Shown here: piece by piece, positions 1 through 5,172 of the stretch
Position numbering within the stretch: the stretch's first letter is position 1
Layout of the letters: each line of letters begins with the position of its first letter
NCBI GenBank assembly: GCA_945938205.1
Contig: CAMEUL010000076.1
Location: 1 to 7,283 of the forward strand
Source of the DNA: an uncultured Traorella sp.
Lineage (GTDB): Bacteria; Bacillota_I; Bacilli_A; Erysipelotrichales; Erysipelotrichaceae
Direction: 5' to 3'
Length of the DNA: 7,283 nt
Notes under the pieces: generated by a model
The model's database searches: none
What the model was told of the DNA's origin: nothing
The model's input: the letters and a program-made list of their open reading frames with translations, nothing else
Position numbers and translations under genes: made by a program

Positions 1-363
1 AATAAACAGATCCTCCAGTTCTTGCTGAACCAGGGTCAATGGATGAATATTCCCGATATTTGGCTGATATCCCTCTAATGTAATATCAATTTTTTCTCTT
101 TCAAGAGAAGCATTCATTTCTTTTTCTTCCAGCTCACTCTTCATCGTTTCGATCAGATTGCTGACATAGGTTTTGATTTCATTGACCTGTGCCCCAAACT
201 GAGGTCTTTCTTCTGGAGAAAGATCCTTCATCATTTTCATGACATCTTGGATCGGCCCTTTTTTCCCAAGATAAAGAACACGTTTTTCCTGCAGTTGAGC
301 AAGTGTTTCACAGCTTTGAATGGCAGCTATGGATTCTTCTTTCAATTGTTTCAGTTTTTCCAT
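1..363 (-). CDS. pheS: Phenylalanine-tRNA ligase alpha subunit, N-terminal part (runs off the window)
   Basis: This is the first 121 codons of the alpha subunit of phenylalanyl-tRNA synthetase, which charges tRNA-Phe in the cytoplasm as an alpha2-beta2 enzyme with PheT. The visible part begins MEKLKQLKEE and is a charged, coiled-coil-like tRNA-binding domain (about residues 1-90). It includes YLGKKGPI at 31-38 and LSPEERPQFG at 48-57, both typical of PheS, and leads into NIHPLT (105-110), the family's run-in to the class II catalytic core. That core lies outside the window. The start is ATG at 361-363, with a purine-rich ribosome site (AGAGGAAAA) just upstream. A T-box leader with a Phe specifier lies directly upstream and independently supports the call. 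pheT would be expected next but is not visible. Identification is firm; only the N-terminus can be judged. Confidence 0.95.
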   Translation of the reverse strand, partial: MEKLKQLKEESIAAIQSCETLAQLQEKRVLYLGKKGPIQDVMKMMKDLSPEERPQFGAQVNEIKTYVSNLIETMKSELEEKEMNASLEREKIDITLEGYQPNIGNIHPLTLVQQELEDLFI

Positions 364-379
364 ATTTTTCCTCTTTTCT

Positions 380-418
380 AAAAAAAAAAGCGCAAACTCA
401 CAGGAACGCTTTAAGCGC
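380..418 (-). terminator. Rho-independent terminator of the T-box switch
   Basis: Read on the minus strand, GCGC-TT-AAA (418-410) pairs with TTTGCGC (396-390), leaving a two-base bulge. Ten T residues (389-380) follow. The stem shares the 400-405 segment with the T-box antiterminator, so the two folds exclude each other. It lies about 17 nt before the pheS start codon. Confidence 0.85.
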
Positions 419-593
419 GGTACCATCCTGTTTCATCTTGCGACACACTTATTCCGATAACCGCGGCAACGGGGGAGGATTGGTCCCACTCAGAGGTGAA
501 TTCCCAGGAATCATCTGCAGGAGGCTTCCAGTCGGTGACCCCCATTCCCTATCAGATGTTAGACCAGGTACTAGTCCTCATCAAAGTTTTACT
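380..593 (-). promoter_or_regulatory. T-box leader for phenylalanine, upstream of pheS
   Basis: On the minus strand this leader carries the T-box core AGGATGGTACCGCG (429 down to 416), nearly the textbook motif. The UGGU element within it (425-422) would pair with an uncharged tRNA end whose discriminator base is A, as in tRNA-Phe. The Stem I region contains GAATTCACC, giving a UUC specifier (500-498) followed by A, the usual context, and UUC codes for Phe. AGGACTAGTACCTGG near 577-563 resembles the GA/K-turn and AGTA elements at the base of Stem I. An antiterminator helix can form between ACAGGA (431-426) and TCCTGT (405-400). It competes with the terminator at 380-418. Uncharged tRNA-Phe should stabilise the antiterminator and switch pheS on. 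The 5' end is inferred from the promoter at 600-628. Confidence 0.93.
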
Positions 594-599
594 GTTCAC

Positions 600-628
600 A
601 TTATAAATCATTGTTATTAAGGAAGCAA
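600..628 (-). promoter_or_regulatory. Sigma-A-type promoter of pheS
   Basis: On the minus strand there is TTGCTT (628-623), a 17-base spacer and a perfect TATAAT (605-600). This predicts a transcript start near 593, at the beginning of the T-box leader. Spacing and -10 match the housekeeping consensus; the -35 matches at four of six positions. Confidence 0.8.
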
Positions 629-656
629 GATTTTTCGAAACTTTTTCATTTTTCTC

Positions 657-688
657 TTTACATTTATGCAAGTTTTTGTTAATATAAT
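657..688 (+). promoter_or_regulatory. Probable promoter of tRNA-His
   Basis: A perfect TATAAT at 683-688 lies 10 bases before the mature tRNA 5' end (699). The best -35 is TTTACA at 657-662, with a long 20-base spacer, so the -10 is convincing and the -35 is not. It is divergent from the pheS promoter, with about 28 bp between their -35 boxes. Confidence 0.55.
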
Positions 689-698
689 AAAGCACTAT

Positions 699-775
699 GG
701 CGGCTGTGGTGAAGTGGTTAACACAGCGGGTTGTGGTCCCGTCATGCGTGGGTTCGAATCCCATCTGCCGCCCCA
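699..775 (+). tRNA. tRNA-His (anticodon GTG)
   Basis: The sequence folds as a full cloverleaf. The anticodon GTG is at 733-735 in a seven-base loop closed by GCGGG/CCCGT. The T arm is GTGGG-TTCGAAT-CCCAT (749-764 region) and the D stem is GTG/CAC. The extra G at -1 (699) opposite C73 (772) is the identity mark of tRNA-His, and the CCA end (773-775) is encoded. Acceptor stem GCGGCTG (700-706) pairs with CTGCCGC (765-771) except for a T-T mismatch at 705/766 (positions 6 and 67). The gene stands alone between a promoter and its own terminator. Identification is firm. Confidence 0.96.
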
Positions 776-784
776 TTTGATAAC

Positions 785-810
785 AAAGCCCTAGAAATAG
801 GGCTTTTCTT
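785..810 (+). terminator. Terminator of tRNA-His
   Basis: A perfect 9-bp stem (AAAGCCCTA, 785-793; TAGGGCTTT, 798-806) has a GAAA tetraloop and continues into TTTTC. It starts 10 bases after the tRNA CCA end. Confidence 0.9.
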
Positions 811-886
811 TATGTTCAATAATAATTCAGCAAATATTTGGCAAGCTTTTCAAAAATTATCAATGCATCAAAATGTTAACTAATGC

Positions 887-903
887 AAATGAATAATTCA
901 TTT
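887..903 (+). repeat. Perfect 17-bp palindrome, possible operator
   Basis: AAATGAAT-A-ATTCATTT is a perfect inverted repeat with 8-base arms and a one-base centre. It lies 12 bases before the orphan terminator and 111 bases before the first pilus gene. It is AT-only apart from one G and one C, so chance is not negligible in this background. A dimeric regulator site is possible but unproven. Confidence 0.4.
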
Positions 904-914
904 ACTAGGATCAT

Positions 915-936
915 AAGACGCCACTGCGTCTTTTTT
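915..936 (+). terminator. Orphan intrinsic terminator upstream of the pilus operon
   Basis: AAGACGC (915-921), loop CACT, GCGTCTT (926-932), followed by four more T residues (six in a row from 931). The minus-strand reading has no U tract, so it acts on plus-strand transcripts. No gene lies between it and the tRNA terminator. It is either a back-up for tRNA read-through, the end of a small RNA, or an attenuator for the pilus operon. Confidence 0.75.
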
Positions 937-1014
937 GTTTATTTAATTAATTATTTCAATTTTTTTGTCAGAAACAGATTTTCATTGGATATGTAAGAGT
1001 AGGAGGTAATATTT

Positions 1015-1380
1015 ATGAAATCGATTTTCATAGCCTTTGGAATGATCATCATGTCCTTTGTGTTGTTTCTTTCTTTTGCTTGGTATATCCAGTTTGACCA
1101 TGCTCAGAATGTGACTCAAACGGCTGTGAAAAGAGCTTTGATGTCCACTATGGTGGATTATGTAGACCAGAAAGATTTTGATGGAATTGATGCCTTGGAT
1201 ACATTTACAGAGTATTTCAAAGAACTCGCATTAAAGGATTATACCTATGATCTTACATTAAGCGGGTTTATGGAAGAACCCTTATTTATGCGTGTTCACT
1301 GTACGGCTTCAAATTCAACACGTTTAAAAGGTCTCACGATTGAAGTTGATGAAGCAATGATAGAGGAGTTGAGAGAATGA
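1015..1380 (+). CDS. One-pass membrane, pseudopilin-like protein (first gene of pilus locus)
   Basis: A 121-residue protein that I do not recognise by name. Residues 4-25 form one hydrophobic segment after MKS. It is followed by a polar helix-like stretch (about 28-50, with FDHAQNVTQTAVKRAL at 27-42) and a mixed C-terminal domain with a single Cys (96). The architecture (N-terminal anchor, then an Ala/Gln-rich amphipathic helix) resembles TadE-like or pseudopilin subunits, and the location at the head of a Tad-type operon supports a structural or assembly role outside the membrane. The start is secure: a perfect AGGAGGT at 1001-1007 sits 7 bases upstream, and an in-frame TAG at 1000-1002 rules out a longer form, so there is no prepilin leader. 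The TGA stop overlaps the next gene's ATG (ATGA). Function is inferred mainly from context. Confidence 0.8.
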   Translation: MKSIFIAFGMIIMSFVLFLSFAWYIQFDHAQNVTQTAVKRALMSTMVDYVDQKDFDGIDALDTFTEYFKELALKDYTYDLTLSGFMEEPLFMRVHCTASNSTRLKGLTIEVDEAMIEELRE

Positions 1381-2069
1381 AGAAAAAAGTTGGACTGATT
1401 GGGCTGATATCGCTGATTGTTATCAATGTGCTTTTATTTAAGATCGTACTGGATAAAAGTGTCGATACGATTGAAGTTCCAGTAGACAGTCAGCGCATTC
1501 ATCCACGTCCCCAGATTACAGAAGATATGAATCAAATGATAAAGGTACCAGCAGTCATGATCCAAAATGATTGTGCCATTGAAAAGAAAGAGGTACTGAA
1601 AAAATACACCGAAATAGAAGGCATTATCCCAAAAGGTTCTCTTTTCTATAAATCTATGCTGTTTGATGAAAAAGATCTTCCGGACTATCCCACATTAAAA
1701 CTGAAAGAAGGACAAAACGTGTTTTCTTTGAAAACCGATTTGTTGAAGAGTTCCGGTAATACTTTAACGAACAATCAACGCATCGATCTATATGTGACAA
1801 TTCATCAAAAGAATGAAAATCCGATCACAGATTCTCTGCTTCAAAGTGTCCGCATTATCAATGTGGTGGATCGAAAAGGTGTGGATATGACCAAAAGTGA
1901 ACTGAAGGTGCCTAGCGTCATCAATCTGGCAATTAATAAGGAGTATGTATCACTATTGAAAAAAGCCAGTGAAATTGGATCCTTAGATCTGTATGCGACT
2001 ACATTTCCCCAGGAGGAAGAATGTATTTTAAACTCGGAAAGCGCCATTCTTCCAATATTGTATGAATAG
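1377..2069 (+). CDS. cpaB: CpaB/RcpC-like SAF-domain pilus assembly protein
   Basis: A 230-residue protein with an N-terminal membrane anchor (about 5-25) and an extracytoplasmic remainder. Residues 31-62 and 80-125 look like the SAF region of CpaB/RcpC: a VPVDSQ strand near 34-39, IIPKGSLFYKSML at 83-95 (the family's 'I..G..l....l' step), then a basic/hydrophobic segment. RIDLYVTI (135-142) and LLQSVRIINVVDRKG (154-168) match the family's 'vDV....LL..v.VL.v' pattern. CpaB homologues act at the cell surface in Tad pilus assembly; in a monoderm there is no secretin to work with, so its exact job here is open. GAGGAG at 1363-1368 lies 8 bases before the ATG, which overlaps the upstream stop by 4 nt. 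The 3' end overlaps cpaF by 8 nt. Family call is good; sequence conservation is modest. Confidence 0.78.
   Translation: MKKKVGLIGLISLIVINVLLFKIVLDKSVDTIEVPVDSQRIHPRPQITEDMNQMIKVPAVMIQNDCAIEKKEVLKKYTEIEGIIPKGSLFYKSMLFDEKDLPDYPTLKLKEGQNVFSLKTDLLKSSGNTLTNNQRIDLYVTIHQKNENPITDSLLQSVRIINVVDRKGVDMTKSELKVPSVINLAINKEYVSLLKKASEIGSLDLYATTFPQEEECILNSESAILPILYE
2011..2065 (+). promoter_or_regulatory. Ribosome site plus 14-codon minicistron inside cpaB, leading into cpaF
   Basis: A perfect AGGAGG (2011-2016) lies within cpaB, followed 4 bases later by an out-of-frame ATG (2021). That frame reads MYFKLGKRHSSNIV and ends at TGA 2063-2065, which overlaps the cpaF start as ATGA (2062-2065). cpaF has no good ribosome site of its own (nearest purine patch CGGAAA ends near 2040). 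Its start is forced because an in-frame TAA lies at 2029-2031 with no other start codon between. The arrangement fits delivery of ribosomes to cpaF by coupling. The hexamer also encodes part of the QEEE stretch of CpaB, so it may be coincidental. Confidence 0.4.
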
Positions 2070-3048
2070 TTTTGATTTTGGTCCTTTGACCCCCTACATC
2101 GAGGATGCAGAAGTTACAGACATTAATTACAATGGAAAACAGCTATGGATCGATCATCTAAGTAAAGGAAGATACTGTGAAGAATTTGATGAAGAGGATT
2201 TTATCAAGCAATTCTGTTTCAAAATGGCAAACTATGTCAATTGCAGTTTCAACGTATCTTCACCCATTCTGGAGGCTGAAACCAAAGATCTGAGAATCAG
2301 CATCGTGCATGATTCAGTTGCGAAAAGCGGACACAGCATTTCCATCCGTAAAACACCGGCAGTGCTTCGTCTAAATGACGCCAAAATGATCAAAGAGAAA
2401 TATGCCTCAAGTGATGTTCTGAAACTTTTAAAAAGAATGGTGGAAAACCATTGCAACATCATAGTCTCCGGTCTTCCTTCTTCAGGAAAAACAGAGCTGG
2501 TCAAATACCTGACGCAATTCATCCAAGACAGTGAACGTATCATTACTATTGAAGATACATTGGAATTAAGAGCCCATGATATTTATGAAGAAAAAGATAT
2601 TGTTGCAATGCGTGTTTGTGAACGGTTCTCTTACGTGGATGCGATCAAAGCTTCCCTGCGCCAACGACCGGACTGGATCTTGGTCAGTGAAGTACGAAGC
2701 CATGAAGTAGTACATCTTTTAGAGTCTATATCCACAGGTACACATTTGATGAGTACCATTCATGCTTATGATGCTACCCGTATCCCTAAACGTATACTTC
2801 ATATGTTTAAAGATGTTGAACTATCTAACTCCGTCATTTTAAACAACATCTATGAAGCCATCGATTTTGGGATCCATTTGGAAGCTGAAATTTCATCCAA
2901 AGGAATTCAGCGTTACATCAAGCAAATTGTTTGTTTTGAAGTAAAAGATGATATGCCTATTGCAACTGTGATCTATGATGGAAAGCTGCATTTGGATGCA
3001 ATTCCGGAAAGCAAACTTCAGAAGATGAAAATGGAGAAAAAGAAATGA
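2062..3048 (+). CDS. cpaF: CpaF/TadA-type pilus assembly ATPase
   Basis: A 328-residue cytoplasmic ATPase of the type II/IV secretion (GspE/VirB11) superfamily, Tad branch, which hexamerises and powers pilus extension. Motifs in order: FGPLTPYIEDAEVTDINYNG (6-25), the family's 'GPLe.Ll.D..VtdI.vng' N-domain; SISIRK (92-97); Walker A GLPSSGKT (137-144); Asp box TIEDTLEL (162-169); ASLRQRPDWILVSEVR (197-212), with Walker B Glu210 and Arg212; and the His box TGTHLMSTIHA (225-235) with His234. All catalytic positions are present. SEVR replaces the commoner GEVR. It is short for CpaF because it begins directly at the N-domain, lacking the roughly 100-residue leader segment common in proteobacterial members. 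It overlaps cpaB by 8 nt and tadB by 4 nt. Confidence 0.93.
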   Translation: MNSFDFGPLTPYIEDAEVTDINYNGKQLWIDHLSKGRYCEEFDEEDFIKQFCFKMANYVNCSFNVSSPILEAETKDLRISIVHDSVAKSGHSISIRKTPAVLRLNDAKMIKEKYASSDVLKLLKRMVENHCNIIVSGLPSSGKTELVKYLTQFIQDSERIITIEDTLELRAHDIYEEKDIVAMRVCERFSYVDAIKASLRQRPDWILVSEVRSHEVVHLLESISTGTHLMSTIHAYDATRIPKRILHMFKDVELSNSVILNNIYEAIDFGIHLEAEISSKGIQRYIKQIVCFEVKDDMPIATVIYDGKLHLDAIPESKLQKMKMEKKK

Positions 3049-3908
3049 TGATCGTAGTTTATAGTGTTTCTTTTTTGGGACTTTTGGCTATGAATCTTTT
3101 CAAAAAGAAAGAATTCTTCAAATATGGTCTTTTTCGCCGAAAAGGATTTACAGATTTAAAGAAAACAATTCTAACTTATGGATACAACTACAATTTCAAA
3201 ACACATATACTAGTCATCTGTTTCTTTGTCGGCATGCTGGCTTTCATGTGTTTTGTCTTTGAAGTCCGTATTGAAACCTTTGTGTTCTTTGCTTTTCTTA
3301 TATTGCTGATTTTTCCTCATATCCTCATCTGGCTTTTGTTTCATTCCTATCAAGAAAGACTTTTCAATCAGTTTACGATGTTTCTTCAGAACTTTATTGC
3401 TATTTACAAACTTCACCCAAAAACTTATCCGACACTATGTGAATGCGACAAAGTTTGGGAAGGACAAATCTTAAATCTGAAACAAAAAATGAAAAACAGT
3501 CTGCTGGAACAAGGTTCCATTGAAGCCTGTATGCAGATCCTGACGGATTTTCAACCTCATTTTATCGTACATAATCTTGCAACCCTCATATGTACGATTG
3601 AAAACCATGGTGGCAGTTATGGAGAAGGACTGGATCTGATTCAGGATGATATTGATGACTGGATCGAGGATATTTACACATTTAAGAAGCAGCAGAATGG
3701 AACCAAAAATAAAATGATGGGACTTTGTTTCATGTCACTGGGGATTGCCTATATTGCAAAAAGTATGCTGTCACAGATTCATTTCAACACACAGGGAGGT
3801 ATCTATCAAATGTCCGTCTTTCTTTTCTTGGCATGTCTTATGTTCACAATTTTGATGGCTCATCGTATTTTTTCCAAGTCCTGGTTTGAAAAGGAAGAAA
3901 TGTTATGA
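3045..3908 (+). CDS. tadB: TadB-like inner platform protein (T2SS-F family)
   Basis: A 287-residue integral membrane protein of the GspF/TadB type, part of the platform that couples CpaF to the growing fibre. Predicted membrane segments lie at about 3-18, 54-73, 76-100, 226-243 and 254-273. The cytoplasmic helical T2SSF domain lies between (about 103-215, starting YQERLFNQFTMFLQNF, with the ENHGGSYGEGL turn at 186-196 typical of the family). Four cysteines in the domain and adjacent segments are unremarkable. Translation starts at 3045 (ATGATG; 3048 is also possible). GGAG at 3033-3036 lies 8 bases upstream, and the start overlaps the cpaF stop as ATGA. Pairing with a second T2SSF protein directly downstream is the Tad signature and separates this locus from ComG-type loci, which have one platform gene. 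Confidence 0.88.
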   Translation: MMIVVYSVSFLGLLAMNLFKKKEFFKYGLFRRKGFTDLKKTILTYGYNYNFKTHILVICFFVGMLAFMCFVFEVRIETFVFFAFLILLIFPHILIWLLFHSYQERLFNQFTMFLQNFIAIYKLHPKTYPTLCECDKVWEGQILNLKQKMKNSLLEQGSIEACMQILTDFQPHFIVHNLATLICTIENHGGSYGEGLDLIQDDIDDWIEDIYTFKKQQNGTKNKMMGLCFMSLGIAYIAKSMLSQIHFNTQGGIYQMSVFLFLACLMFTILMAHRIFSKSWFEKEEML

Positions 3909-4654
3909 TGAAATGGCTCATTCCTTTGGGAATCATCAGTATTCTGTTCATCTTTAATCAGACCATTGATCCTCTCATCGCATCTATTCTGAAAGAAGAA
4001 GATCTTGATGATTTTATTCCTGTCAACAGTGAAGAGTTTCTTTACAAAAGAATCAGAAAAGCCAAAATAGTCCTTCTTCTGCTCATGCTATGGGGAATGA
4101 TGGAGTATTCAGTTTTCTATCTTGTACTTGTTCTTGTCCTCTTTTTCTTCTTTCTTAAAAAAGATTATTACGCCATAAAAAAAGAGCAAAAGAAAGCTGC
4201 AAATCTCATGAAATTTCAGTTTCCCATTTGGTTAAGACAATTGCAGATCCTACTTCAGACCAATACCGTTTCACAGTCACTTCGTTTATCCTATGAACAT
4301 GCTCCTGAACTGATTCAAAAGGATTTGCTTATTCTGATTGAAGGCATTGAAAAGGATGCCGTAAATATTGCCCCTTATCTTAATTTTTTAAAGAACTTTC
4401 GATTGAGTGAAATCGAAAGAGCTATGAAATATCTATATCGATACAACACGGTTGGTAAAGAAGATGCTTTCTTTCAATTCAACCGTATGATTCAAACTAC
4501 CACGAAATGGCTGAGAAGTGAAAGAGAAAGCCATCACAAAGATGTTTTGCTGATCTATGAATGGATTTCCATGGTTCCTCTTTTAGGAGTCACGATCCTT
4601 TTTATTGCCATTATGTGTGAAGTTGTCATGAACATGTTTTTAAACGGAATGTAA
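3905..4654 (+). CDS. tadC: TadC-like inner platform protein (T2SS-F family)
   Basis: A 249-residue membrane protein and partner of TadB. Membrane segments lie at about 4-20, 54-84 (probably two close passes) and 216-245. The T2SSF domain lies at about 97-205: LMKFQFPIWLRQLQILLQ at 101-118, followed by a helical region with EIERAMKYLYRY at 169-180. The Pro in FPIWL and the 'lr.Ll..n.vsqsLrls' pattern match TadC. AAGGAAG at 3891-3897 provides the ribosome site; the ATG overlaps the tadB stop (ATGA, 3905-3908). It is the last large assembly gene, followed after 13 bases by the small pilin gene. Confidence 0.86.
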   Translation: MMKWLIPLGIISILFIFNQTIDPLIASILKEEDLDDFIPVNSEEFLYKRIRKAKIVLLLLMLWGMMEYSVFYLVLVLVLFFFFLKKDYYAIKKEQKKAANLMKFQFPIWLRQLQILLQTNTVSQSLRLSYEHAPELIQKDLLILIEGIEKDAVNIAPYLNFLKNFRLSEIERAMKYLYRYNTVGKEDAFFQFNRMIQTTTKWLRSERESHHKDVLLIYEWISMVPLLGVTILFIAIMCEVVMNMFLNGM

Positions 4655-4667
4655 AGGAGAAAAATAA

Positions 4668-4817
4668 ATGAAAGCTTTTTTTGAAGAATATGGTATGGTA
4701 CTCATTGTTACTATCATTGCATCTGGAATGATCCTCTTTGCTGGAACTTTTAGAGAAACCATGCAGGCCACGATTGAATCACAATGGGATAAAATGACAG
4801 AGGAATCTCCACTGTAA
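4668..4817 (+). CDS. Small Flp-like (type IVb) pilin, 49 residues, leaderless
   Basis: A 49-residue protein beginning MKAFFEEYGMVLIVTIIASG. The EYG followed directly by a hydrophobic helix (about 9-27) matches the mature N-terminus of Flp pilins (xxxxEYGLI...). The short polar tail (FRETMQATIESQWDKMTEE) matches Flp size and layout. This would be the main fibre subunit. AAAGGAGA (4653-4660) lies 7 bases upstream, and an in-frame TAA directly before the ATG (4665-4667) proves that no leader can be encoded. If Glu7 is counted as the conserved +5 Glu, the 'leader' is only MK with no Gly at -1. The stop TAA is followed by ACT-ATG of the next gene in the same frame. Gene reality is supported by ribosome site, position and composition; the pilin role is inference. 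Confidence 0.8.
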   Translation: MKAFFEEYGMVLIVTIIASGMILFAGTFRETMQATIESQWDKMTEESPL

Positions 4818-4820
4818 ACT

Positions 4821-5150
4821 ATGAAAGGCGCCTTTGAATTTGGATTCATCATGATGTTTTCTCTACCAATTGTTGTATTTGGAATCAATTTCATGCAGAT
4901 TGCAATGACTTATAATCAGGCAAGGCAATTTCAGAATTATACGGTCATGCAGATCGAACATCAAAACCGATTGGATGAGAGCGTCTATGAACTGATTGAT
5001 GAAGGCAAAAAATACTGTCCAACATGCAAAATAGAAATAACTCCTGTAAATCAGAGATATGATGTATGTGTCACCTTTCCCATTGATATCACACTGGTGA
5101 ATTATCATGCTCAAGGAGTCACACATTTACTGACGCAAAACATAAAGTAA
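4821..5150 (+). CDS. TadE-like pseudopilin
   Basis: A 109-residue protein beginning MKGAFEFGFIMMFSLPIVVF. The N-terminal 'EFgf....LPivvfGi.f..ia' pattern is that of TadE-like minor pilins (membrane segment about 7-29), followed by an amphipathic helix with YNQARQFQNY (31-40) and a small C-terminal domain. Cys66-Pro-Thr-Cys69 and Cys83 are notable: likely disulfide-forming residues if the domain is outside, or a metal-knuckle-like turn. The start is forced because the previous gene's TAA is two codons upstream in the same frame. There is no well-placed ribosome site (AGAGGA at 4799-4804 is 16 bases away), so translation probably depends on termination-reinitiation from the pilin gene. It is the last gene before the terminator. 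The role as a minor pilin is inferred. Confidence 0.8.
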   Translation: MKGAFEFGFIMMFSLPIVVFGINFMQIAMTYNQARQFQNYTVMQIEHQNRLDESVYELIDEGKKYCPTCKIEITPVNQRYDVCVTFPIDITLVNYHAQGVTHLLTQNIK

Positions 5151-5172
5151 AAGGACCCTTTTTCGGGTCCTT
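5151..5172. terminator. Bidirectional terminator between pilus operon and hsp20
   Basis: Perfect 8-bp stem AAGGACCC (5151-5158) and GGGTCCTT (5165-5172) with a six-base loop TTTTTC. On the plus strand the tail is TTATTC; on the minus strand it is TTTTACTTT. It starts immediately after the plus-strand stop and reaches into the hsp20 stop (5171-5173), so both convergent genes share it. The U tracts are short on both sides. Confidence 0.82.

Larger units (their letters stand above)
811..1000 (+). other. Non-coding gap between tRNA-His and the pilus locus
   Basis: About 190 very AT-rich bases without a supportable gene. The only reading frame (ATG at 812, 23 codons) lacks a ribosome site. The gap holds a 17-bp palindrome (887-903) and a terminator (915-936), annotated separately. 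I looked for the promoter of the pilus operon and found none that is convincing. TTGTCA at 965-970 is a fair -35, but the possible -10s (GATATG at 988, TATGTA at 990) are poor, and using them would place the transcript start inside the ribosome site at 1001-1007. The operon may be driven by an alternative sigma factor or an activator, or may start upstream of the 915-936 hairpin. Confidence 0.6.

Noticed and set aside
303..620. 105-codon plus-strand frame
   Set aside because: It lies antisense to the pheS start and the T-box leader, both well supported. Its composition and lack of a ribosome site mark it as a shadow.
552..776. 74-codon minus-strand frame
   Set aside because: It runs antisense through the tRNA-His gene and over both promoters; the protein is an artefact of tRNA sequence.
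812..883. 23-codon frame after the tRNA terminator
   Set aside because: No ribosome site, low complexity, and directly behind a terminator.
1015..5150. Competence (ComG-type) pseudopilus locus
   Set aside because: ComG has one platform protein and several leader-bearing pseudopilins. Here there are two platform genes, a SAF protein and a CpaF-branch ATPase, which is Tad-type.
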